Part shown: positions 1-11,546 of the stretch, one piece after another
How the letters are laid out: each line of letters starts with the position of its first letter
How positions within the stretch are numbered: position 1 is the stretch's first letter
Source of the DNA: Pseudoscleropodium purum
Taxonomy: Eukaryota; Streptophyta; Bryopsida; Hypnales; Brachytheciaceae
Length of the DNA stretch: 64,000 nucleotides
Assembly: GCA_963969395.1 (NCBI GenBank)
Contig: OZ017799.1
Coordinates: 19,966,501-20,030,500 of the forward strand
Direction: 5' to 3'
Program-made: the position numbers and the translations under genes
The notes under the pieces: model-generated
Databases searched by the model: none
Seen by the model: the letters and a program-made list of their open reading frames with translations, nothing else
Told to the model about the DNA's origin: nothing

Positions 1-1
1 T

Positions 2-289
2 CAGTCCACAGACGGAGACGACGACCACAATGCTGAGCCTGCCAAGTCAAATTCGAAGGACGGCCAGGACGCTGATGACTCAAATGCAGAGAACTTGCAG
101 CCCAAAAACACTCCCAAGAGATGGTATGTTGCAGCCAAAAAGACCGCTGCGATGGTGGATATGGTGAAGGAGAAATCTCAGGAGCGAGAGACCTCACCTT
201 TGATTCGGCCCCCAACAATTCCACCTCTGCCAGCGATGTATGGTGTTCGAAGAAAAGCAGTTAAGAATAGATCTCTGCTTTCGTTGTGA
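2..289 (+). CDS. 3' end of a gene of unknown function (partial)
   Basis: The frame is open from the window edge to a TGA at 287-289, giving the last 95 codons of a longer protein. The first half is rich in Asp, Asn, Ser and Lys and looks disordered. It is followed by a basic/aromatic stretch (KRWYVAAKKTAAMVDMVKEK), a proline-rich patch (RPPTIPPLP) and a basic tail. I do not recognise the family. Composition is GC-richer than the following 3 kb and codon use looks real, which supports coding. The 5' part lies outside the window. No intron boundary is needed within this piece. Confidence 0.6.
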   Translation, partial: QSTDGDDDHNAEPAKSNSKDGQDADDSNAENLQPKNTPKRWYVAAKKTAAMVDMVKEKSQERETSPLIRPPTIPPLPAMYGVRRKAVKNRSLLSL

Positions 290-1186
290 TAATGTGATGT
301 TGGAATGGATGTGTCTTATGGAATGTTTTCTTATCAGTCGGCAGGACTGCTTTGCTCATACAGGTAGCTTAGAAACGTACAAAATCATCACCCTCGAGGG
401 CCAATACTTTAGACTTGCCAGTTTTGTAGTCTGGATTTTAAGATGAGCCTATTGCCCTCACGTGTACAGAGCTATTCGCCGGGTGTATCTGCGTTTACAT
501 GGTTTCGAATCCTTGGGAAATGGACGTTTTGTCGTTGGATCATTTTCGTGGTACTCTTGCTCTGTCCACCATTTCTGTTTTTGCAACTGGCTGCTCTCTT
601 CTCGTGCCAGGGTAGCTTAGAAAAGGTACATTTGTCGAATGCTGGCTTATAAAAAACTGAACTCAAGATGAGCTTAAAGTTTATCAAGCGGAGATGAACT
701 TCATTCAATTCCCTTGAACTCGGGGCTTGACATTATTGGAATCGAGTGATGTCATTGTCTATCTCAATCTCGATCACTTTTCATGGTCTATCACTAATCT
801 TGTGTTGTAATTTGATATTTACATGCATGAGGTCTTCTCACTCAACAGTGTTTTATGATTCCAAGGTGCGAGAACTCCAGTCTAACGAATGTCATGATGT
901 CAAGGCATCGAAGTTGTAAATTTTCATACGGAAATTGAAGTCCTGTCCCACATCATCGCGGCTAGATACTGTATACAAATAACGTTAGGTCAGATTTCCT
1001 GTCAATCTTGCTTTTGCATTCCATGAGATTAGATTCCTCAGTCGATCACCTTTGTAGGAGGCGACAATTCCACACCTTTAAGAGTTGTGAGAAAAGGCAA
1101 TCATATCAGTGCTCTTTGAAAATCCCTACGACGACAATGAACTCGTTGTGCGACTTGTTTGCAGAACCAACCCCTGCAGATTCTTG

Positions 1187-1192
1187 AATAAA
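1187..1192 (+). terminator. candidate poly(A) signal AATAAA
   Basis: A perfect AATAAA lies about 0.9 kb downstream of the stop codon at 289, where GC-richer sequence gives way to AT-rich spacer. It could end the 3' UTR of the first gene. This is an inference from motif and position; the motif is common in AT-rich DNA. Confidence 0.3.
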
Positions 1193-1247
1193 ATGTAAAC
1201 CTTCTATTCTTGGAAGCCTACATTCTTGCCTAAATTAAACATCTTCT

Positions 1248-1279
1248 ATTCATTAAAGCCAACATTCATTAAAGCCAAC
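1248..1279. repeat. 16-bp tandem duplication
   Basis: ATTCATTAAAGCCAAC occurs twice in direct succession. Confidence 0.8.
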
Positions 1280-1299
1280 ATTCAATTTTGGATACACCT

Positions 1300-3776
1300 A
1301 TACTTAGCACTTTGAAAACTTATGATTCTTCATATGTTGTTGAAAAAATGTACATAGAAATTTGGAGATCCCATTTTGAGTCCCCAAAACTATCATGCCT
1401 TAGTAGGAACCAAATCAAATGTTTACTCAACTGATTTGATTTTAGGAGTAAGCACATTATGTGATGTAATGGTTAATTGCTCCTTGAGGTTGGTTCACCA
1501 TGTCTCAACAAAAGTTTATCAGTGTGTGAGGTATGTGATCCAGTCTACTATACTTATCCCAATTGCAAATAACTTGTAAACTAGTATTTATAGGCTTCAT
1601 TGGACTTGTTACAAAGTGGTCTAAGTATAATTTGGTAAAATTTCTCTAACCAATTTAAAATCAATTTCATTATAGTAGTACAATAGAGGTATATTAGTTC
1701 AAAGTGCCTAAACTTGAGACATTAAACTTTGCAATAAAGGTCCAATAAAGATAGAAGCTACCTATTCTACAATTCAAAGATTTTTGCACAATGTAAAGAA
1801 TAATTGACATAGTAGGTAATGCATAATTAACAATGCACTAGTGTGCCCTATGCAGTTGCCACGATTGAAACAAAAGAAAAAATAATTTTCTAATTTTTTT
1901 AATTCATAAAAAATTCAAAATTCAATAACTTTCATGCTTTAGATTGAAATGCCATGAAACCAAGCCCGTGCACCCCTCCTCGCCAAGGGCTTTTTGACGA
2001 TACTAAACACACAAATGGAAGACATACGATCTGAAAGATCTCAATGTAACAAACAAACAAAAGAAACAAACAAATATCCTAATTTAATAGAAGGATTCTT
2101 ATACAATCACAATCAAGTATTCAAAATTCCAATTTCAAAATTCCAAACTCCATTTTTAGTGAAGACCTTTAATTAATTTGTATGGTTTTAAAAGATAATT
2201 ACTAAATACCATCATTGTTAAATTTTCAAAATTCATTGCATGTATATTTAGGGAACATCTTTATATGTTTTTTTAAAATTAAGTAAAAAAATGTCATTAG
2301 GTATCAAAATTCTAATTTATTAGGTGTTCATATGAGTTTGGGATGAAATGACACTATATGTATTATATGTGTATATGTCTACAAATGTAAAAAGGTTCAA
2401 ATGATTTTTTTTTAAATAATTGTCAATGACAAAATTTAATGAATAGTTAAACTGAAAGAATTTTTTTAATGAATTCAAAATTCATCTTAATATGCAAGTA
2501 GGAGTGAAGGGTAGTGTTATAAGTTTTCAAACAATTGTAATTTGATTTTCAACACCCTTCATTAATTCTAACCTTCAAGTAGATTGACCAATACCATGCC
2601 TAGTTTTATCTTGATATGATTCAATAAATGAAAAATTAGTATTAATAATATTTCCTTACTATAAATATTTTATAGTTTGCATTTTAGCAAGTATTCCAAA
2701 AATTAATTACCATGATTTAGTAAGTATAATATGTAAAGAAGATTATACCAATAACAAAATACATTAGGATAGTTTGATATTTTCAAAAAAGCATAGATTA
2801 GAAAGATAATTTATTAGATATTTTTTAATTTAAATAATCATTTAAAAAAAAGACTCTAAGTAGTTAGTACTTAGCAATGTAAAATAATTCATAATTTAGA
2901 AAACAAAGAAAGTTGAAATCACTTTAGAATGCTTTATGGTTCCTTACAAATTATATTAGAAATTATAAATTTGACCTCTCAAGGACCAAGAATAGTTTAG
3001 GTTTCCAAATTTGAGAATATGTATTACAAAATGCAACTTAGAAGAATAATTTAATGATAATTCTCAAACAATAGTTATAAAATGTGATCCATAGATCATA
3101 TCCATATGGTTAAATCAACTAATATGTAAACCAATATTTTCCAATAATATTTGAAGCCATAAATTGAAAATTCCTTCTAAAATTGATTACAAATTCAATA
3201 TTTGTATTTATTACAAGAATTTTTCGGTCTTAATTCAAAATGTTAAATTCCAATTATAGTAAATTTTGAAGATTTTTATTTTATTGTTTTCTTGAAGTCA
3301 TTTTTTAAGGTTATTTTTTGAACAGAAAAAACAAATTTTTTAAACCAAACCTACCAATATCATTTGAATTTTAGAATACTTGCAAAGCAAAATCTTTAAA
3401 ATCTACATTGTACACTGTTAAAGAACTAGCACAAGAATCTTCAAAAAAATTAATTAATGAAAAAAATGCATGCTTGCATGCTAGGAATGTGTTTGCATTC
3501 ATCCTTTGTTCAAAATTTGAATGTATGATCCTTTAGGGGTTATATTAAATTGACCAAATCAAATACAAAAAAAACATAAATTGAAGATGTAGGGGATGGG
3601 GCTACAAAGTTGTGACAATTTTTTATCGAAGTTATGATCCACCCGAAGATGGACTAAACCAGAGTTTCTGCATATGAATTTCATTTTTTTTAGTTTAGTG
3701 CAAGATTGAAAGGTAGAGATGGAATGTACGCATGGATTCATTTATTTTGTCAAAAGAAAACTATTTTTCTTTTGTC
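1300..3776. other. AT-rich spacer, no gene seen
   Basis: Very AT-rich sequence with many homopolymer runs. No reading frame here shows protein-like composition. No terminal inverted repeats were found by eye. Confidence 0.6.
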
Positions 3777-3779
3777 TTA

Positions 3780-4105
3780 GAGCATCCCCACCCACACTCA
3801 TCATGTATGACCAGGGTGGGTTTGGAAAGGTCCGAGAGGAAAACCAGTCCCCACTCTGGACCGGGGCATAATTTTCCAAGCAGTAGGGGCAAGGTACTAC
3901 AACTTTGCTGGACAAGGAAATTTTGGACTAGCCCAGAGTTGACCAATTTTTATGCGAGGGCCAATTAAAGTTAGAAACAATTGGGAGAGGTTGGAGGGGT
4001 TGTAATGGAGAGCTCATGCTATGGTTTCCGAAGGGGGCCCATCTCATTGAGCTTTGAGCTGTTGCCTTCTCATGGGGATTTTGGCGCCCCACGGTGGTGA
4101 TGCTC
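3780..4105. mobile_element. PIF/Harbinger (Tourist-like) MITE
   Basis: A 326-bp GC-richer element. It begins GAGCATCCCCACC and ends with the complement of GAGCATCACCACC, and is flanked on both sides by a perfect TTA (3777-3779 and 4106-4108). The 3-bp TTA duplication and the GAGCATC terminal inverted repeat are typical of PIF/Harbinger MITEs. No coding capacity is visible. Confidence 0.8.
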
Positions 4106-4601
4106 TTATAAAATTACCATATCCAATGGTCAAGGTCACCAAATATTTCTAAAAATAAATGCTAAGATTTGGGGGATATTGTTTTTTCAAAAAAATTATG
4201 TCAAAAAAAATGAATCTTTCTATTTGCATGCATCAATCTTTTGAATTGCATTTGCCAACTTTAATTATTTGTCAATGAATGTTGAACTTGACCACCATGT
4301 ATGGTAGTCTTTGGCCCATTGCATTGTTGCCAAGGGGAAATCAAGAAAGTTCAATTCTCATGAACTTTGTATTTGATTCCATGAAGGAATTTCGAGTGAT
4401 TTTTCACTAAAAAGTGATAAATTTTTTTCAAGGAACATATTCTTGCTTCCACAAGATGAAATTGCAAGGTACTACCAAATTTGGGCATGGTATAGCTATA
4501 TTTTAGATGAATGGACACTCTTTGGGATGAATAGTAAAATTCCATACATATATTGTAGGTTTCATCTACTTCCATGGGTGTAAATAGCTTCCTCACTATA
4601 G

Positions 4602-4889
4602 CATTAGAAGATTTTTGGGGCCTTTGGATGCCTGCGAGTTATCACAGCTTGTGAACGCAGGAAACAGGTTCAGCGCAGCGGTTTGACGTGGTTGAGACCC
4701 TACCACGTCATTGACCAATTTTTATTTTTATTTTTTATAATTTTTATTTTTGCATTTGGAGACTAAAAATATTTATTTATTTATTTAAGAATTTTTTTTT
4801 TGACAACGGGCCGTTCCCCTCACTTCGGGGAATAGTTGCAAGGGAACAGCCTGAAACAGGCTTTTGTACCCCCCAAAACTCTTCTAATG
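4602..4889. mobile_element. MITE with CATTAGAAGA terminal inverted repeats, copy 1
   Basis: A 288-bp element with ends CATTAGAAGATTTTTGGGG and the inverse of CATTAGAAGAGTTTTGGGGG. The GC-rich interior contains hairpins, such as GACGTGGT paired with ACCACGTC and TTCCCC paired with GGGGAA. A second copy lies at 59471-59769. No clear target duplication is seen beyond a possible TA, so the superfamily is unresolved. Confidence 0.75.
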
Positions 4890-6220
4890 TGAGGCTTGCT
4901 TTCTGCACTGCATTTTATAAATTCTAAAAAAACCTACCCCATTCTTGGGATTTTTGAAGCCAACTTGAAATCATATAGATTCACATCACATAAAACCAAG
5001 TTCATGCAATCTTCTCCATTAAGAGAGTTTAAAAAAAAAACTTCACATGCCCTCATACAAAAACAAACTTCATGTTCACACTTGGAGATTAGCCATAAAC
5101 TTGAAAGGATCAAACTTGTCACGGAGATTGTAAGTGCCTGCAAAATGATCCAAATACTAAATCAATTATAGAATAATTCCTTGTTCCTATAGGAATCTTG
5201 AAAATTATTCTAATTTAGTTCATATGGTAATTATACGTAAAATGGACTAAATAAGCTATGTGGCATAACCAATGTGCTGTAAAAAATGAATAACATTTTT
5301 TTCACATTGCTAAAGGACTATGAATCAAACTACAAGTGTTTTCATAATTTTTGAATGAATTGTGAATTAGTTACAAATTTTCAAAGATTCAAGTTGTAAG
5401 GCGCTAAAAGTGTCATGTAGGTGATGACAAAATAAATTTGATGCACATGAAGAAAGTAGGACATTAAATCCTCCCCACAAAATGGGCCAAGAGTGGCAAA
5501 TTTATCCCGGGGGGAAACTCAAGAATTTTTTTTAATTTTTCACATAGTTTTTTTTGCAAATTTTGAATTTATATTTGCAATCAAAGACCCCAAATGAGAT
5601 AAGAGAGGTCTAGAACATAACCTAGACATAGCTCAAAATATGGGACTTTTTTTTACTTTTACTCCCAAAGAATCCCAAAATTACCCTATTGGACTCACTT
5701 TGTGGCTAGGACTCACTTAGTGCCTTGTCTTCCCATACAATATACACCGTAGTTGACAATTCATTCAATGCTTGAGCATATCTGAAACTTCTATATGGAA
5801 GCTGACCACTTCCCGACCACCCTACCATTTTGGTGATATAGGATGGTCTAATTTTGCTTAGCTAGAGATGAACAATGATTAATTATGGCACAATTTCTGG
5901 TGCAATTGTGGCATATTATGATTGGCAACCAATCCTTAGTCGAAAATAGTGAAGTCTATATCATCAGTATGGGAGGAATAGAATCTTCAACTAAAAAATT
6001 CATAGTAATTATGTTTTGAGAACTAAAATTCTTAAAAATTGTGGAGTCCTTCCAAATTCTATTTCTGTACATGGAAAAATTTCTGCACTTAGGAAACCCA
6101 TGCTCCAAATAATTATGTGTAACTTACTTGCTTAAGTGGTTGGAAAGAGGTCGGCTCCCTGGCTTACCCAATATGGCAGAGGGATTGTCATGACAAACTT
6201 CATCAGTTGGATCTGAGAAT
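4890..6220. other. AT-rich spacer, no gene seen
   Basis: No supported gene or element. The short open frames on both strands have no protein-like composition. Confidence 0.5.
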
Positions 6221-6224
6221 ACTG

Positions 6225-6655
6225 CTAAAAGGTAAGTTAAGCTTACGTTACGCTTAAGTTAAGCTAAGTTAAGAAAGGTGAGTTAAGATTAAGTTGAGCT
6301 TAAGCTTACTATTTTTTTTATTTTTTTCCTCATCTTCGGCTTGATCCAAGCCTCTGTCTGTCTGTCTGTCGAACTTCCTCTGAGTGAGCCAGATGTGCAC
6401 ATGCCATCAAACAGAACATCTAACTTACAGTAACTTGTAAGCTTATCTCTTATCTTGTAAGTGAAAGTGAAGTGAAGTGAAGTTCACTTACGGAGGGAAG
6501 GACGCCGGACAGACCTCAGTTGGCACATCCATCAATCGCGGACAGGCACTCAGAGGAGGACTGGCCTCAGTCACTTCACCAGTGGAGTGACAGACGGCTT
6601 CCCTTGGCTCTTGCTAATCTGGAACTGAACTTAAGGTAAAGCTTACATCTGGAGA
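6225..6655. repeat. imperfect inverted-repeat (foldback) region with simple repeats
   Basis: Short direct repeats of a TAAGTTAAGCTTA type at 6230-6310 and a (TCTG)n run near 6350 are mirrored further right. Examples are CCTCTGAGTG paired with CACTCAGAGG and an AAGGTAAAGCTTA at about 6635. A GAAGT repeat lies near 6465-6485. The arms look like a degenerate foldback element, but the ends are not sharp. Confidence 0.4.
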
Positions 6656-7041
6656 TGAACTTGCAGCTTCATTGCTTCACCCGGGCTCACAACACGCACT
6701 CTTGAACATGAAGAAACGATTCTGTTTTTTTTTGGCGAAGATGGAGGAAATTCACTCATTAATAATGCCGAGAAATTCAAGGAGAAGCATCATCTGAAGA
6801 GGGTTACTAGTTTTCGATGATAGAAAAGAGTTACTGGACAATGTGTGAGAGAGGCAGGCAGGCAAATTGAAGAGACCCAAGCTTGAAGTGATTGAAGCTC
6901 AAGAATGTTACGTACGTGGAGTCAGATTTGGCTCTTGGTAGCTATGGTAACTGCACACTTAATTTAATTCCAAATAACTACTTTAACTCCTAAAGGACTT
7001 GATGCATTCTGGAATGGTCAAACTTCCTACATGAGCTAAAT

Positions 7042-8007
7042 TTAACCCTTAAAGGTCGGAGACTATGTTTTTACCAAAAACACTCCAAAACTGCCATTTG
7101 CCCATTTCTAATACAAGCACCAAATTTTAAATGAAAAACATTTTTGGACACATGTTACCGTAGGATCTTGTAGTAAGCTTGTTTGAGAACGTGTGGAATT
7201 TATTTTTTTAGAAATTTACACCGTGTAGATTGCAAGATAATAGCATTTGAAGTGAAAAATTTCGTTTTTTTGGCCTTGCGAAAATTCGGGCAGCTGCACT
7301 TCAGAAGGTCACATTTATAAAAAAAAGTGTCCAAAATGGTAGTAACTCTTTGAATTCATTTTTCAAGTCAAGTTGGCTACATGCTTGAAAAACTTTAGAT
7401 CATTTGGAATCATACAACATATAGAAAAAAGAAATAGTAAGTAGAAAGGAGTAGAGAATGATTCAAAGTACTAAATTGTAAACAATTTATTCATGGAATT
7501 GAAAAATGCCAATCTCAATAGTTGTAATTTCGTAATAAACAACCTACATCCATTATTATTATTTTTTTTCCAAAATATTGAAAATTGAGTTGAATAAAGG
7601 ACTTCAAAGTTTGTCTTGAAGTAAAGATTCAATAATGACCAACAAACTCCTACAAACTAAATTTCTTCATAACTTTTGACTCATTGATCAAATGGAATGA
7701 TTCAAAGCTTTCCAAGTATATATAAATGAAGAGAACCAATTTCAAATTTTAATTTCTTAAAAAAATGATTTTTCAAGAATTTTATTTTGTTGACCGGGCT
7801 GCCCGTTGAGCAATGAAAAGTACATATCATACAATAATTTTTTAACCATGAAGTCAAAAGTTATGAAATTTTTTGGGATTTAAAGCTACTCCTTAGGCAC
7901 ATGCTATATTAAAATTTCAGCAAAAATAAAATAAAAACTCCATTCATAGTGAGATGCCCAAAATTTCTATGTTGCCAAAAAACATAGTTTGGGCGTTTAG
8001 AGGTTAA
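7042..8007. mobile_element. 0.93-kb non-autonomous element family (TTAATCCCTAAAG ends), copy 1
   Basis: Starts TTAACCCTTAAAGG and ends with GGTTAA, the inverted counterpart. It shares its full length, including CCGTGTAGATTGCAAGATA, GGCCTTGC and TCCAAAATGGT blocks, with copies at 10239-11173 and 14725-15646. No open reading frame. Inserted in the A duplicate; the corresponding place in the B duplicate lacks it. Confidence 0.75.
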
Positions 8008-10238
8008 CCTTTTAAATTGTATTCAAACAACAACTTCAAACTTTTATTACTTGAAATGCTAAATTCTTTTTCACTTTAAGAAATTTCAATTTGTTTCATG
8101 AAAAATTGTAATTGTTATCATTTTTGTGGCAAAAATGGAACATACATGAGTAAAAATAGCAAAAACAATCCAAATTAATTGAAAATTTCTTGAAATGTAC
8201 AAGTGAAAATAGAGATTAGAGTGAAAAAATTTCAGTTGGCTATTTTATTTTTTACATCCAAAATAGCCACAACAAAGACCTAAAAGTCAAATTCGGCTAT
8301 CAAACCAAATTTATCCTTTGATTTAATTGATGTGTAAATTTTGATATTTTTCTAGAAGAAAAATGCATCTTCGATTTGTGTTGTATTTTTAAAATATTTT
8401 TTAATAGAAAAATGAAATTATTGTGTTTTTTAAAGCTAAAGGTGGAATAAAACTATATTAAATATAATATATATTAAAATAATTTATAATTTATACCATA
8501 AATGAAGGAAAAAATGAAAAATGTAATTTAATAATTTAAATTTAAAATAAATTCTAAAAAGAGAATATGAATGAAAAACACAATGTATTGTGTTATTTGG
8601 ATTCTAAAACATGGAGCTTTCAATTGCAACAACTCTTTTCAATTTTTGATATTTTCAATTCTTGAAATGGAGTAGAAACAAAACTTTTCAAGCTTCATTT
8701 TCTTAGTTGAAATTAAATTTCAAAAATAGTTATTTTGAAAGTTGTAATTGACATTGACCAAGGCGCATTCACTTTTGGAATGCTTAGATACCTATTGTAG
8801 ACAATCTTTAAAGATGGGTATGAAATTGAACTCAAAATGTACAGAACAATAACACAAGAGTATGTGTCCATTTCTAAATGATGAATGAGGTCATCAAAGG
8901 TAGTAAAACTATTGAAAATATAAATTTGAAACTATTATGCATATACATATTAAAGGTAAGATTAAAAGGACTAGATGCCTTTTTATTTGTAGTAGCCACT
9001 AAATTGCCAGCTTCAAGAAATTGGTGTGATTTTACCTCCAAATATTGAGATGTGCCACTACTTTACATCTCAAAAAATCAAGACTAAAATAGATTTATAT
9101 TTCAAGGTTTTGACTTCAGGTAGTATTTTGGGATGGAAATTTTTAATTTTAATTTTTTATTATTCATTTTAGATTGCTACAATCAAAGAAGAATTATAAG
9201 AGAAATAGCACAAAGTGTTTGGAATTCACCTAGAATTACTATATGGAGGAAAGTGTTGATATTTTCATTACTAGATCTTATGTATTTTTTCACAAATCAA
9301 TAGTTTAAACTACACTTTTAATTGATTAAAAAAAATTCAAATGCTAAAATTGTATTTTTGATGAATTTTTGAAGTTATATCTTTAAAATTCATGTGAAGG
9401 GAATTGAAAAATAGTTTTATAATTTGGAAAGTATGGACACTTTCTACCTTTTATGCTTCACACTATCTTCATTGATGAAAACTTCAAAAGAATTATAGAA
9501 ATTATATTTAAAAGCACATTTGTATTTTGTCCAAACCCCTTTGGCTTTTCGAGGGTAATAAAATTAGCATTCATTGTCTGTAGAATATGAATCTTGTAAA
9601 TTCATTAGATGTATATACAATAGAGCATTTAGTACCATATTTGAATTGTTCTACATGTCCTTCTATTCTTGGTTGTAAGCTACAATCTTCACAATGGCAT
9701 AGATGTAAGTTTAATTTTATCATTGTTGAAAATATAACCCTACTTCCTTGAAGAAGGTAAAATATCACAAATAAGGTGCAAATTCATCTAATTTGCACTT
9801 TATGAACTGGTTTGCAAATCTGGCCAAAGTTGACTTAGTTCATGATCCACATCATTAAACTATCTTCTTAATCCTAGAATCTAATCATTTTGGGGGTAGC
9901 TACCCTACATCAAGGTCAAATTCAAATATAAATTAAATATTTTTTGAAGTGTGTAAAGTTTTAAAATATTACAAGTGAAAATGACAAATATTTCAAAAAT
10001 GTTTCTTCTATATTGCCAAATTTTTTGGAATACTTTAAAATTTTATAAGAGATTTTGTGGAATAACATTTTCAAGTTTAAAACTCTAAAACCTTTATTCA
10101 ATGATTATCATCAATTTGAATTTTGAAAAGACCAAGCAACCATGAAAAGACATAGCAATCAAAAAAATCAATCAAAAAAATAAGAAAAGTTGTTGCAATC
10201 TAATAGAAAGAGTTATGGTAGACGAAAACCAAAAAAAA
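8008..10238. other. spacer belonging to the A duplicate, no gene seen
   Basis: AT-rich. From about 8.8 kb to 10.2 kb it aligns by eye with 48.4-49.4 kb, so it is paralogous flanking DNA. No gene is supported. Confidence 0.6.
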
Positions 10239-11173
10239 TTAATCCCTATAGTTCTATGTCTAAGCTTTCAACAAAAATGCTCTTGAAATTGCCATATCAA
10301 GTAGAAGTACCAAATTTTTTAACTGAACATTTTTGAACACATGTAACCGTAGAATTTTGTAGTACATTATATTGGTTTGAGAAAATGTAGATAAAATTCC
10401 AGAAATTTCTACCATGTGGATTGCAAGATATTAGTGTTTCAATTGACAACGATCTTTTTTTGGGCCTTGCAAAAAACAAGGCCATAGTTGCACTTTACAA
10501 GGTCACATTTATATAACAAAATGTCCAAAATGGTGATGCTTCTATGGATTCATTCTTGAAGGCATGTTGGCTACATGTTTGAAAATTTTCAAATTATTTG
10601 AAATTTACAACATATAGGAAAAAATAGTGAGTAGAAAGAAATAAAAAATAATTTAAAATACAAATTTGTTAAGAATTTAGCTATGGAATTGAAAAATGCC
10701 AATTCCAATGGTTGTAATGTTGTAATAGACAATCTATATTCTATGATTTTATTTTTTCAAAAAATCAACTAAAACTTGAATTAAATAAAAGACTTCAAAG
10801 TTTTTTTTAAATTAGAGAATCCATAACTACCTAGAAACTAAAACTTCTCATAACTTTTATCTTATCAATCAAAATGGAATGATTAAAGCTTTCCATGTAT
10901 GTATAAATTTAGAAAATCAGTTTCAAATTTTTTTTTGAAAAAAAAGGTTTTTTTTTCTAGATTTGCCTAGATCACCTAGCTAGAGAAAAGTACTACATAT
11001 TATACATTAACTTTTTAACTACGTTGTCAAAAGTTATGGAAATTGTTGGGCCTTGAAGAAAAACCTAGTCCCCCCATAATGAGTGAAAATTTTAGGGGAA
11101 AAAAATTCATTGTATTCAGTTGCTCAAAATTACTATGTTGCTGAAGAACACAACTTGGTCCTTTAGGGGTTAA
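10239..11173. mobile_element. 0.93-kb TTAATCCCTAAAG element, copy 2
   Basis: Starts TTAATCCCTATAG and ends CTTTAGGGGTTAA. Collinear with copies 1 and 3 along its length. Non-coding. It is absent from the paralogous site near 49.39 kb. Confidence 0.75.
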
Positions 11174-11250
11174 TAGCCAAGAATGCCAGAATTTTGAAAT
11201 GTGATTTTCAACTTGCTAAAATCATATAATTACAAGAGAATAAAGTATTC

Positions 11251-11385
11251 CAGTTGGGGTTTTTTTGGGAACCATGGTGCCAAACCCCAGTGCCATGGCA
11301 CACTCACAGTGGTTTAAATTTAGAAGGACCATCCTCCATTTCTTGCAGAGCGCATCGATACAGTGCCAAAAAAACACTGATTCTG
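11251..11385. mobile_element. 135-bp insertion relative to the B duplicate
   Basis: The sequence from CAGTTGGGGTTTTTTTGG to CCAAAAAAACACTGATTCTG is missing at the matching point of copy B (about 49.47 kb). The ends are partly inverted (CAG then a GTTTTTTTGG block). It is probably a small MITE. A target duplication is not clear. Confidence 0.4.
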
Positions 11386-11546
11386 TAGTTCGTTGTTGAA
11401 TCTGACCCTCACGTGCCCCGGCAATAGGCCATGTCCTTCTAGGGTTAATCGTTCCGGAGCTCAGCTAGCTAAAACTCTGCCAACGCAAATCTAGGCCATG
11501 AACCAATTTTGTACAAAAAAATTGTAGTAATTTTGATGACTCTAAG

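Noticed and set aside
500..520. GGTTTCGAATCC resembling a tRNA B box
   Set aside because: One extra base relative to the consensus, no A box at the right distance and no cloverleaf pairing.
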